Part shown: piece after piece, positions 1 through 11,017 of the stretch | How positions within the stretch are numbered: the first letter of the stretch is position 1 | Layout of the letters: the number at the start of each line of letters is the position of its first letter | Assembly: GCA_030549495.1 (NCBI GenBank) | Contig: JAUIRK010000726.1 | Coordinates: forward strand, 54,152 to 118,151 | Direction: 5' to 3' | Length of the DNA: 64,000 nucleotides | Origin: Nectonema munidae | Taxonomy: Eukaryota > Nematomorpha > Nectonematoida > Nectonematidae | Notes under the pieces: model-generated | Told to the model about the DNA's origin: nothing | The model's database searches: none | What the model saw: the letters and a program-made list of their open reading frames with translations, nothing else | Position numbers and translations under genes: made by a program

Positions 1-479
1 GTCAAAGAGATAATTTTTTAGATGAAGAACGTTGATAACTTTTTGTAATTGAACAATCAACATCACGAATGATTCATCAGAAAAAAACCTTTGAAATGAG
101 ATTGATTGACAAATATTCAGGCCTGAGAGGAAAAAAGTAATTTTATCCTTATAAAAAAATTTTCGAACACACATTGAAAAATATAAATTTCTAATGAAAA
201 AAGAGCTACAAAGAAACGATCATCACAGAATGAATACCAAAATTACATACTGTAAATTATAATATGACGTAGAGACTACGAGCCGATAACGAATTTGTAG
301 CCAAAAAGATGGAGATCCTATCGAGTTACATAAGTTACTGTAGAATGAAATATTTTGAGTGAATTAAACACCTAAAGTTGGTTTATTAAATAAATTAAGA
401 AAATAATTACCAGAGAAAACTGTAAGTAGAAGTAATTTTTATGTTTATATATTTGACATTGATTTAAAGGTTTAATCGA
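1..479. other. AT-rich sequence, no gene seen
   Basis: No open frame of note, no RNA gene and no clear repeat was recognised here. It lies outside the inverted ends of the transposon that follows. Confidence 0.5.
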
Positions 480-700
480 TTTTTTGACAGGTTTTATTGA
501 TTTCATAAAAAATGAACATCACCATTAAATTCTGCATACTTGAAATGTATAAAAAACTTTAAAAGAATTAAAATTTTAATTTTGACATGGGCTGTCATAT
601 TTAAATTATTTTGTCAGGTTTGACTAATATTTATATAAAAAAAAGGAATATAACCAGTAAACACAGCCTACTTGAAAATGGGTATATATGTGTAAACTGA
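480..700. repeat. Two diverged units of a ~140-bp repeat
   Basis: The stretch reads TTTGACAGGTTT, then ATGAACATCACCA, then TTGAAATGTATAAAAAACTTT, then GGGCTGTCATATTTAAAT, and then repeats this order in a more diverged form. The same words in the same order make up the cleaner tandem array at 5225-5910, and the orientation is the same. The two arrays lie on either side of the transposon at 787-5038. They may be a pre-existing satellite that was split by the insertion, or repeats belonging to a larger element. Confidence 0.6.
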
Positions 701-2619
701 AAATTTTTTTTTTTAATTTTTTATTTCCTGTATTACAAATCAATGAGTTTATAAAGTATTAACATGAATCTTACCTAATTTTCATATTTTTTAGAAAAAA
801 CTTCCCGCAAGCATGCATTTGAAGTTTCAACGATTCTAGTTTCAATAAAAAAATCGCTTTTTTATTTTAGGAATATTTAAAATAAGTTTTCTAATTTTTT
901 TTTATTTTTAGATTATTCTAGTTAAAAAAATTGACTTTAAATTTTCTCTTTTAAATGGCCGACTTTAAATCAAGTAAAGCTGTTTTAAAAAATTCGAAAA
1001 CTTGGCTGAAAAACTTATCTGTTGGCAAGGGGGTTCAATTAAGAATTCTACCGAGAATAGAAAATTTTTCAACGTTTACAAGATTGCCAAAAGCTAAAGA
1101 TGTTCTTAGACTTTTTGTTTTTTTGTTTAAAAAAGAAAATGTCAAGAAAATTCGAATTAAAATTTTGACACACGAGTTGATAAAATTATGGCAAAAAATG
1201 AGTTTTCCTATTTTGAGTGAGCAAGCAGTGGAAGTGAGAGTGGAAAAGTTAATAAAGTTGTACGAAAAAAATAGAAAAAACCCAAAAAAAGAATTTCAAA
1301 AGGAATTGAATGATATATTTGATATTACAAAAAAAGAAGGCTCATGGCTTTGTATGGAGGATAGAATATTTTATCAAAAACAAATAGAATCTAAAGGAAA
1401 AATTGGCTACGTATCAAATAAAGTTGCGTGCTCTTCTTCAATCCATCCTTCCAAAAGACAGCGTTGTATCAGAAATGAGCAGGAATATTTGATGGAATAC
1501 GAAATGTCAGACTCAACAACATCAGAATCTGACGTAAACGATGAAGATTTTTTAATAGATCAAAGTGACGGGAGGAAAAATAACTCTACTGCTCATTCCG
1601 TTAAATTAGTTACCAAATTGTCTGAAAAGCTGCTAACATTTGCAATAGTCTATCTCAAGAAGGAATTAAATTACCAACTCCTACTCAATCTGGGATATTT
1701 TGAGGTATGATTAAATATGGGCAGACACAAGTTTTGAAGTTAAGAGAGTTTCTACAGAAAGAAAATACCTTCTGTTTACACTTTGATGGTAAACGAATTT
1801 TTAATGTAAAAGAAAATGTGAATTATGTAGAAGAATATCAAGTTGTATGTTTACAAGACAAAAACTTCAAAATAAATTTGGGTGTGTTTAAATGTCAAGG
1901 CCGAGAGAGATTTAAAGGAATAAAAAAATTCTTGATGAAAATAATGTTTGGACTTCGATTAAAATGATTATATCAGACACTACCGCTGTAAATACTGGTT
2001 GTTGGAAAGGAGTTGTTTCTCAGTTACAAAAGAAAATGCAGAATATGAAACTTTCAAAGCCTCAATACATCGGATGTCAACATCATGTTTTGGACAGAAT
2101 ATTAAGACATGTTTTAGACTTTAACTTCAAAAATAAAACAACTAGTCCGAATATAGATTATGATTTTGTGCAAAAAGTTAAAAGAAGTTATGAGAGCCTT
2201 AAAAAATTGAATACTGCGAAAACTAAAATGCCAAATTTGGAGAATCTTGGTTGGAGGGATGATTTTAGGTTTCTTTATGTTTTATGTTCTGCGTTTAGAT
2301 TTTATAAAGAGACGGGGAAATTTCCAATGATAGAATGGAAAAGTTTACCTGTTGTTCAAAGTGCTCGATGGAACTCTAGAGCAATTTTCGTTTTGATAGC
2401 ATATTTTCTTTTACCTGAAAATAGAGACGCACTAAAAAATTCAGCTTGTTTTATTGCTTATGAATGGCAGGAAGTTTGGTTTTCAGACCAAAAATACAAC
2501 GATAGAGTCTATGACAAGCTTCACAAATCAATTCAAAATACAAAATGCACTACAGCTGAGAAATGCTTCAAAAAACATTGGGTAAAAGAAAACTCGTATG
2601 TTGATATACCTCGAACGAA

Positions 2620-4835
2620 CATTATTTTTTATTTATTTATTTATTTACAAATGAAAGTTTACGCATGAGAAAAGTATGACAAAAACAACTGAACCAAATT
2701 ATCGAAACAGTATGAAAATAATGTAGGTAATTTTGTGAAGATCCAAAAGCCAGGAGGCCGCAGTTAGGATTCAACACAGACTTTCAAGGATAGGGTAGAA
2801 AAATGAAGCATCGAGGACACGAGTTCAAAGCATTGCTCACGGAAACAAAGTGGAATATTGTTGTAGAGTCAAATAATAAAATTAGGAAGTAGAGCAGACA
2901 TAGCAGTTTCTGTCACAATAGGTATAATGGCTATAGGAAGAAATGAAAAAAATTTTCCAAATTTTTTTGAAGGTTTTCACAGATAAACTGGGGTCTTGAA
3001 AGAGAAAAGGAAATTGTTTGTGAAGTAAATTTGTTTTGTATCAGACTGACACAGTAGAAGTTGAGAGTCGGAAAAACACAGGCAAAGGATCGTGTGCTTT
3101 TCGGGTTTCGTGCTTTATATTATCATTATATTGTAGAAATTTGCTGAAGAGTCCATGTGGTCTGTTATTGATGTTTTTATGCAAAAAGCAAGCAACGTTA
3201 AGATTGAAGAGATCATTCAGTTTGAGTAGATAGTGAATTTTGAAGACAGGTTCTGTGTGTGAGTTGTATTTGAGATTGAAAACATTTCTGAGAGCACGCT
3301 TTTGTAAAATCTCAATACGCTTTTTACCGCTTGGGTACCAGTTTATGAGGCTATACTGAATGTGTGGCAAGAACAGAGTTTTGTAAAGAAGGAGCTTGAT
3401 ATTCGTAGAAAAGATATGTTTTGTGCGATGAAAAACTCCAATAATTTGGCTCACTTTATTTGAAACCATATTAACATGATGGGAAAAGCTTAGCTTATTG
3501 TCAAGCACAAGCCCAAGTAGATTAAACTTATTGACTATGTTGAAACGTGCTTTGGATAGAAAGTCTTCATTTACACTGTCTTTCATGGATACAACCATTG
3601 CTTTAGATTTTACATAGTTAATTTTCAAATCATTATTCGTGCACCAAGCATAAAATAGGTTTAGATTATATAAAAACATGTTAATATTGATACAATTATC
3701 TTTTTTAATACAGGAAAGTGGGAAATAGCCACAGAAGTCATCAGCATAGAGAACGAAGGAAAATATACTTGATACATCAAAAATATCATTTACATAGAGA
3801 CTAAACAATAGGGGAGATAAAACAGAGCCCTGTGGTACACCTGATCTGATAGGAGTGAAAGACGAAAGAGAATTATTCACCGATACACACTGTTTGCGAG
3901 CAGAAAGATATGAACAGAGGAGTGAAAGAGAGTTTTTACTGATCCTAGACTTAGAAAGTTTTTGGATCAACAGTGAGTGGTTGACTGAATCAAAGGCCTT
4001 ACTCATATCAAAAAAAAGAAGGACCATGTCTTCTTTTTTTCTAAAGAGGAAACGAGTTCTTCAATGAGGAAAGAGTGCAAAATTTCTGTTGAATAATCCT
4101 TCCTGAAACCGAATTGATGCTTATGAACAAGTTTATTTTGCAATATATGACCTTCAAGCTGAGTGAGAATAACTCTTTCAAAAACTTTGGAAAGTGCAGG
4201 CACCAACGAAATAGGTCGGTAGTTATCTACATCTCTCCGATCTTCTTTTTTCCAGAGAGGGATTACTTTATGTGTTTTGAGAATAGAAGGGAATATGCAA
4301 TGTCTAAAAGCCGAGTTGATAGCCATAGCTAAAAACTTAGAGACAGCCGAACCAATTAGCTTAATATGATAAGTCGATATGCCATATATATCACATGAAT
4401 GACTGCTTTTTATTTTGTTTATTTCATTCAAAACACCTACGCTATCAACATTAATGAAAGAAAAAGAGCCATCATCATAGGCATAAGAAGATTCATGTGT
4501 AAAATTGTTTGGAACATTCGAGCAAGCACGAGAGAAATAAGCATTAAGTTTTTCAGTGTTTTATTGACTATTGACCAAGTCTCCTGAATTGAACTATGTT
4601 TAGTAAAAAGATTACCATAGTATGATTCTTTTAGGAGACGAACTTTGTACTTAATTAAATTTCTCAAAGAAATATATTTGCTAGTACATCGTAATTGTAA
4701 ACTTCTCTCACTGCATTTGTATATCTTCATTTTTTTAAACATAGTATCTCTTGCTTTGATGAGATTGATAACTTCAAAGGAAATCCAAGGTTTCATTCTA
4801 ATTTTGTATCTGTTAATTATCTATACTTTTTGTGT
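2620..4835 (-). mobile_element. 5'-truncated CR1/jockey-type LINE
   Basis: The element lies on the minus strand. Its 3' tail is the ATTTATTTATTT run at 2624-2646 (TAAA repeats on the minus strand), and its 5' break is near 4835, where the host transposase frame resumes. The coding part holds the linker between endonuclease and reverse transcriptase, the whole reverse transcriptase, and the C-terminal region. The endonuclease is missing, as expected for 5' truncation during target-primed reverse transcription. The insertion splits the transposase codons around PRTNI / IAERAIK, so it is younger than the DNA transposon. A clear target-site duplication was not found by eye. Confidence 0.75.
3041..4796 (-). 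pseudogene. LINE reverse transcriptase (linker, RT, C-terminal part)
   Basis: Reading from 4796 down, the linker begins KPWISFEVINLIKARD. RT block motifs follow: IPLWKKEDRRDVDNYRPISL (about 4263-4204), HQFGFRKDYSTE (about 4126-4091), FFDMSKAFDSVNHSLL (4012-3968), SGVPQGSVLSPLLFSLYVND (about 3844-3785) and the catalytic LYADD (about 3751-3737). The C-terminal part has SHTEPVFKI near 3260. The frame shifts near 4440 and again at the A/G-rich run near 4020. The YADD pair is kept, but the copy cannot make one protein as it stands. Family: non-LTR retrotransposon of the CR1/jockey group, judged from the FRKDYST and AFDSVNH motifs. Confidence 0.85.
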
Positions 4836-5224
4836 TTATTGCTGAAAGAGCAATTAAAACCATGCAAGAATTGAAAAAAAGCTGTAAAAATGAATAATAT
4901 TTAAATATAAAATTTATTGCAAAGAATAATTTTTAATAAAACTCTTTTTTTTTAAAAAAAAAAGATTTTAGATTTTTTTGAAAAACAACTTGGTGAATTT
5001 TTTAAATTCTGTTCTTGCGGGAACTTATTTTTAGAAAACGCTAAAATAAGCCTTAATTTGTTTTTATTTTTACAAAACTCATCCAAATTTATTGCAGGAC
5101 AATTTAGAAAAAAAAAATCATATCCCTAGTAAAATGCCATACATGGTAAACTTCATAACCTCCCTATACTTTCTATTAAACGTAATTCTCTAATTCAAAA
5201 AACCGTGCCTGATCCTTTCTTTTT

Positions 5225-5910
5225 GGGATAAATTAATTTTTTGACAGTTTTGATTGATTTTTATAAAAAAAATGAATATCACCACTGAATTACGCATGTT
5301 TAAAAATGGGTATATATGTGTAAAAAACTTTATATTATTACTTAGATAAAAAGTTTCTTTTTAAGATGAGCTGTCATATATAAATCAATGCTTTGATAAC
5401 TTTAATTGATTTTTATAAAAAAAAAATGAATATCATCGCTTGAAAATGGGTGTATATGTGTAAAAAACATTATATAATTATTTAGATAAAAAGTTTCTTT
5501 TTTGAGATGAGCTGTCATATGTAAATCACTTTTTTGACAGGTTTGAATGATTTTCATAAAAAATGAATATCACCACTGAATTAAGCATATTTAAAAATGG
5601 GTATACATGTGTAAAAAACTTTATATACTTATTTAGATAAAAAGTTCCTTTTTGAGATGAGCTGTCACATTTAGATCAATTTTTTGACAGGTTTGATTGA
5701 TTTTCATAAAAAATGAATATCACCACTGAATTCAGCATATTTGAAAATGGGTATACATGTGTAAAAAACTTTATATACTTATCTAGATAAAAAGTTCCCT
5801 TTTGAGATGAGCTGTCAAATATAAATCATTTTTTTGACAGGTTTGATTGATTTTGATAAAAAATGGACATCACCACTGAATTCAGCATAGTTGAAATATG
5901 TATGTAACAT
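5225..5910. repeat. Tandem array, ~140-bp unit, about 4.5 copies
   Basis: Each unit contains in order TTTTTTGACAGG, TTTGATTGATTTTCAT, AAAAAATGAATATCACCACT, GAATT(A/C)AGCATA, AAAATGGGTATA(C/T)ATGTG, TAAAAAACTTTATA, TTTAGATAAAAAGTTCC and GAGATGAGCTGTCA. Units three and four, starting near 5531 and 5681, are the most alike. The first, second and last have drifted. Two older units sit at 480-700 on the other side of the transposon. Confidence 0.85.
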
Positions 5911-5951
5911 CAAAAATATTTATAAAAACTTATTAATATCTGAGAAAAATA

Positions 5952-6019
5952 GGGGGGGGGGGCACTTTACGCCCCCAGCACTTTAGCGGACAAATTTTGC
6001 CCAGCACTAATAGGGTTAA
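5952..6019. mobile_element. Possible piggyBac-type short-element end with hairpin
   Basis: A run of ten G, then CACTTTAC, then GCCCCC can form a hairpin. The text continues AGCACTTTAGCGGAC and CCCAGCACTAATAGGGTTAA. An end reading GGGTTAA with an internally repeated CCAGCACT word is typical of piggyBac-like non-autonomous elements, which cut at TTAA. The matching other end was not found, so this may be a solo remnant. The tandem array at 5225-5910 directly abuts it. Confidence 0.35.
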
Positions 6020-6787
6020 GAGTCCGCAAACAAATTAGCAAAACAATGAATAAATCTTTAAAGAAAGATCAATAATAATAATAAGCTAGTTTGTATGTAA
6101 GAAACAGTGGGAAAAAATTGATCCTATTGATACAATTTTTAAAAGATTTTATATGACATTTTTATTCTTTTTGACGCAAATTTTAGATTATGTCTTATTA
6201 TTGATTTTTGTGTTTCATTTATCGAAATAATGAATGATATACTTATTATGTATGTACTTTATTTTATCACCATTTTATTTTTTGTAGTCGTTATAACAAA
6301 TGCCATATAAGATACTTTTTCAAAAACTTGAAAAGATTTTGAATTCAAATAATATATCTTATATAGGAAAAAAACCGTTAATTTTGAATAAACGAAACCC
6401 ATGTTACAGTGAGAATGTTATATTTCATGAAATCATTGCAGTTCCATTTCAGTAATTATAACATATCCCTATAGTAAATTCTTTACTAATCTTTACTTTA
6501 CCTATACTAATCTTTACTAAAAAAATAGTTCGACTCATATCCCAATTTTATACATGAAACGGTAATACATACACTTTTGAGGCATTTAATGCAATGCATG
6601 TTTCACAATCTTATACAGTAACATATCTTGTATAAGATTGCTGGAAGGAGACTCTTTTTAACACTGCAACAAATTGTTGTTTATAATTTTTTTTATATTG
6701 AAACTTATTTATTATATTTGCTTGATGTGAAAAAATAATCTATACATCTAACAAAAATTCCAATAATTTTTTGTTATAAATATACAG
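6020..6787. other. AT-rich sequence, no gene seen
   Basis: No coding exon or recognisable repeat was identified. The stretch ends in a T-rich region followed by a plausible acceptor at 6787. Confidence 0.45.
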
Positions 6788-6875
6788 AACATTTTCTCCA
6801 ACCTTACCAAAGTGTATATCATTTTCTTCTGTCTCCTTAACCTTCATCACTTCAAAGTAGCGAAGAAAGCAATAG
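6788..6875 (+). CDS. Possible upstream exon of the metalloprotease gene (weak)
   Basis: Between an acceptor (TATACAG at 6781-6787) and a strong donor (ATAG/GTAAGT at 6876) one frame is open throughout. It contains VYIIFFCLLNLHHF, a hydrophobic run that could be part of a signal peptide. It lies upstream of and on the same strand as the convincing metalloprotease exons. There is no homology evidence, so this could equally be chance in AT-rich DNA. Confidence 0.25.
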
Positions 6876-7289
6876 GTAAGTTTTGTTTATTACTCTTCCT
6901 TCATTCCGAAGTTCATTCCGAGTGCATTTCCTTCTTAATTCCATCAAAACATATGTACATATATTCATTCAATTGCCATAAAGCATCTACTTACATAATT
7001 GAAATGTGTTTAATGAATATCCATTTTTTTCTGCTACACCCATTTAATATTTGGTAAGCAAATAAATTGAAAAAAAGTCATTAAGCTAATTTTAACAGAT
7101 AAAGTATCATACGTGGTTTCGCAAAGAGACTGCCTTCTTCTGAGAAAAGAAAGTAAACATATTCCACGCCTATAATTTTTCTTCTGAAAAAGGAATCCTC
7201 TTGCGGAAACTATTTAGGATACTTTCATCTGTTTAAATGACCTAAATAAATTTATTTACTTGCATAATTGAAATGGCTTTAAAAATTGC

Positions 7290-7580
7290 TAACATAACAT
7301 AACATAAGCGTATTAAGCAATGTAAAGATGCGCACCAATCAAATAATGAGATATCTTTTGTCTTTCCAAAAATCATCAAGCTTTCCTTCGAAAATATTTA
7401 TATTCAATGAATTGAGTCCTTCCTTTGGCAAATCATTCCAGTGGTTATATGCTTTTTGTGTTAAATAGTGTTGTCTATAATTACTTTGATAGCAATCAGG
7501 TTTCAATTGCAGGGAATGTGATCTGAAAATTCTCTTTGAGTAAACGAGGCAAAACATTCTCGTCAATATTCATGTTTCCT
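7290..7580 (-). mobile_element. LINE 3'-end fragment
   Basis: The minus-strand frame from 7566 to 7339 contains RSHSLQLKP and later AYNHWNDLPKEGLNSLNINI. This is the extreme C-terminal signature of CR1/jockey-type reverse transcriptases (R..S..L..P, ...WN.LP...., followed by F...LD). The AACAT repeat at 7294-7313 is probably the 3' tail, as these LINEs often end in short tandem repeats. Everything upstream in the element is missing. Confidence 0.65.
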
Positions 7581-10545
7581 TTCACAATATTAAATATAGT
7601 AAGCATTTCTTACTTTTCTTTACCTATTATTATAATCCAAAGGAATTCACTCAGAAACAATTTGAAGTGAATAAAGTAAATATTTTTACAAGTCAAAAAC
7701 AAATAAAAAAGAAACAGTTCTGAATCAAAAAATACAAATAAATGAAAACATTAGTGACATAACAACACAGATTTCAAAGATACGAATAAAAATACTAATG
7801 GAATTATGCAAAAAGAACCAATTCTTTTTTCACACAAGTATACACTTTATATAGCTGAGCTAATAACAAGATGTCAAAAAAACTGAATCAGAGTTGAAGT
7901 GTCAGAGTAAAGTAAAAAAGCAAATTATATTTTTGATGGCAAAAATATGAGATGTAGCAATGAAAGTAATCACAATTTCAGGTGATTTTTTAAGCCTTGT
8001 GTACCTATTATTTGCTTTTCCATGGAGAACGAAGATGGCGATTCAAAAATGTCTAGCAATTAGTACACATATTTGTAGCTAAAGAAACAGATCAGACATA
8101 CAAAAACAAACTTACTCACAGACACAGAGATAAACATACACTAAAAGTAATAGACAGTATATAGGAGAGGAAATAAAAGCATTCATCAGAGAATAAAATT
8201 TTGGGTAGTGATATCTAAAGAAGTTAATGATAAGTATACTTTTGCAAAATATAGAAGACAAGATGAAGAATCAAAAAATGAGAGATAAAAATAGCTTTTA
8301 ATTTGATTTCTAAAAAGAAAACTCAGTAATTACTCTTAAATCATGGTTCACTCTCGGCCCAGACAATATGATTGGTTCAAATAGTGATTTTTTCTATACT
8401 ATTCAAATACTAATACAAATGTATTTGTTCCACCACTAGAAGCATTGCAAAAGTTGCCAAAATAAATATAGCTTTAAGGATGATTTACGATGGAATTTTA
8501 GATGGGACGGAGATTAAGCTTTTATATCTAATGAAAGCATCCTCTTCACTCATAAGTTTTTTACATCATCAAAATGTACGGTAGATTTCTATCTTAACTT
8601 TATAGTATTTTTGATTTAGTATACTTTGTAGCAAATCATGGTCAGAGTATATAAAATATAGAGGGCCCAATGTAAGAAGAGGGGCAGACAAAAAAATTTA
8701 ATTTTAAACATTTTAATGAAAAGTGTGGTTGTTGCAGAATGTGTGAATTGCTTCTGTCATCAATTTATTGGATAACTTTTACCAAAAAAATAGATGATGT
8801 TACTAAAAAATCAATATGTGTATGCTCATATCAATACTCATCTTTGATGTCATTCAAGTAAAATCGTCGATTTAATTGGTAGGTAATTGTCCAATAAACT
8901 AATAACATGCTCTGGCTTCACTTTCTAATTCTTTATGTATGTATATCTACTTTAATGAATACATTTTTTAAATATTTTTATTTACAATTTAGACTTGTTT
9001 ATTGAGAATAATACTTTAATTTTAATCCATTTGAAGACAGAACTTCGGAAGACGTAAAATTCGTCCAATCAAAGCGGTTCACTAAATCTTAGAAGGTATA
9101 AATGGTAATCAAATAGGAAATGTTTTTCCAAGAAAATTTCTCCCCTACGCAACTATAACGACAAAATAAAATTGCAAAAATAAAAATAGAACTTCCTCCA
9201 TATGAAGAACGAATTGCTTATTTTCAAATGGATCGTAATTAATGCAGGATTGAAGTTTCTATATTTTTACTTATTTATCATTAAACACATATGTTTTAAT
9301 CTGAATAATTTTATTCTGCAATCACTCTTTTTACTTTGATAATGTGTTTTGCTTAAAAAAACATTTTAGGGTTTTTTAAAGATCATATTATCTTTTCTTA
9401 AATTTATACATATTTTCTAAATAAAAAACTTTTTATTTTTAAATCATTATTTAATATTTTTAGTGCAATTCTGTCTTTTTATAATTCTATTTTGTTTGTT
9501 TTTTTGAAATTATATTTTCTATTTTGCAATTCTCTTTTGTCTATTTGCAATTATATTTTGTCTTTTTGTAATTCGAACTAAATAATCACATGTGTTTTAT
9601 GAAATAATGTTAAAAGTCAACAAAAAAGAGATTGCTAAATTAAAGTAGAATAATTTTGTAATTAAGAGCGTAAATAAAATATAAAAATGTTTTATATAAA
9701 TAATAAAATTTTTAATAATTTATTTGGTAATTCTTTGGGAAAAATTTAGAAAATTTAATTTAAAAATAATGTTAGAATTTCAAAAATAAAGTTCAAATAA
9801 AAATGGCACATATCAAAAAAATAAAAGCACAACAAAATCAAAATTTTAAATTCAAATAGAATTCCAAAAAAAACAAAATAATATTTCAAAAAGATAAAAT
9901 TTAATATACTTAATTAAAGTTTTATAAATTTAATTATAAAAAAAAATCATAATTAAAAGTTTTAAAAAAAATTATATACTCCTAACTTACTTATCTCAAA
10001 TGTGCAAATCAAAGTATAAAAGAATGTTTATTATTTCAATTTTTTCTATATATTTTACATTTCATAAGTCTTTAACCGATTAGAAACTTTTGTTTAATAA
10101 CGCATAATGAATTCAAGGAAGGGGAAATTTTTCTTATATTTACTAGTCTTAATAGTTTAAATTAATCACACTATTAAGGGTAAAAATTGCTCTGCGACAT
10201 AATGGTAATTGACAAGAAAGGAACATTTTCATTTTGTTAAATTGAATGACAGCGAATACCACATTTTGATTGGTGAAATTTTTATATAAAATGTTAAATA
10301 CTTCTAATTGATTACTATTTTTGAAGAAAAATCCATGAATAATAAATTGGATGAGAAAGTTAATTTCAATAAAAAATTATTACCTTTGTATTTGTTGGTA
10401 TATAAAATCAAATGGTTAAAAATTTTTGGGAATTAAAACTTTACATTTAAAATATTTAAGTTTCTTCTTGCTCTCAGACTATATTTTTAAAAGGAAGAGA
10501 TAATAACATTCACGTTTTGAATTTTTTCTCTTTTTCATTTTAAAG
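7581..10545. other. AT-rich, gene-poor stretch (likely intron or 5' flank)
   Basis: No exon, RNA gene or transposon coding fragment was recognised. Possible short exon-like pieces, such as the codon-rich stretch at about 9040-9095, contain stops in all three plus frames before a usable donor. Long A/T runs near 9400-10000 look like simple drifted sequence. Confidence 0.45.
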
Positions 10546-10694
10546 ATAAAGGTAAAGATTTTGAAAAGAACAATGATATCCACATACGATTTGCTCTCTT
10601 CATGGATAAACACTTCATTGCGAACAGGAAGAAGAAAGGCCTGGCTAACAGTTGGCAGGAATTGACAAACTTTGTCTCTATTTTCAGCAATGGC
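10546..10694 (+). CDS. Metalloprotease exon: start of the reprolysin domain
   Basis: The exon follows a pyrimidine tract and AG at 10544-10545 and ends at a GT at 10695. One frame is open and reads IHIRFALFMDKHFIANRK near its middle, then WQELTNFVSIFSNG. This matches the opening of the reprolysin (M12B) catalytic domain, where a strand of the type VELFVVADKxMVxxH is followed by a helix containing xxxxIVNxVxxIY. It ends in phase 0, and the next recognised exon (13360) also begins in phase 0. The usual ~25-residue segment containing the next strand (xIxLVGLEIW) is not present in either, so one small exon may be missing between them. A weak candidate lies near 13210-13255 (TLSESLRNVKLV). Intron 1 contains an old CACTA remnant. 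Confidence 0.55.
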
Positions 10695-11017
10695 GTACGA
10701 AATTGTTTTACCTTTGCAATTTTAGTCCGCCTTTTCTCTCATTTTTTAGATATTATCTATGGAGTGCTTCTTCCTTCATTTTATTAAGCGAGATGCCTTG
10801 AAAATTTAAACAAAATTTCCATTTTCAGAATATTATTTGTGGGAGCAGTTTTGAGTTGAGTGAAATCATCTAAGGAGATTCTAAACTTTAAATAAAAAAA
10901 ATTAAATTTAACTTTAAATTGAAAAGGTATATCAATACATCAAAATTTTTTTTATATACTTTAAATAGAATTAGATATTTTGAAACACTAACTACTGTAT
11001 GATGATAATTAATATCT
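10695..11017. other. Intron sequence, nothing recognised
   Basis: AT-rich sequence between the first firm metalloprotease exon and the old CACTA end. No open frame or repeat was recognised. Confidence 0.4.

Larger units (their letters stand above)
955..4897 (+). pseudogene. Broken transposase, family unassigned (interrupted by LINE)
   Basis: Three overlapping open pieces (955-1710, 1707-1967, 1964-2620) read as one protein of about 580 residues. The N-terminal part has a basic helix-rich region and the motif WLCMEDRIFY near 1350. The middle has FCLHFDGKRIF (about 1769-1801). The core has ISDTTAVNTG (about 1969-1998) and GCQHHVLDRIL (about 2069-2101), which look like an RNase-H-fold active-site strand plus a Cys-His-His pair. 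The frame moves near 1625 and again near 1960, and an in-frame TGA lies just before the codons for GMIKYGQ. The frame stops in the LINE just after PRTNI (about 2620) and picks up at about 4835-4897 as IAERAIKTMQELKK, ending at TAA. A related but diverged copy lies at 15240-16640. The family recurs in invertebrate genomes to my knowledge, but I cannot place it securely in a superfamily; hAT-like is one possibility. Confidence 0.6.
787..5038 (+). mobile_element. DNA transposon of unassigned family, split by a LINE
   Basis: Inverted ends are visible. The left end at 787-811 runs TTTTTTAG, then A-rich, then ACTTCCCGCAAG. The right end at 5014-5038, read on the other strand, runs TTTTCTAAAAATAAG then TTCCCGCAAG. 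About 20 of 25 positions match. Between them is a broken transposase gene on the plus strand, whose last 20 or so codons lie beyond a LINE inserted at about 2620-4835. Without the LINE the element would be about 2.0 kb. I see no certain target-site duplication, so the outer limits are approximate. The family is not assigned: an RNase-H-type transposase is inferred from conserved Asp, Cys and His motifs. Confidence 0.55.
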
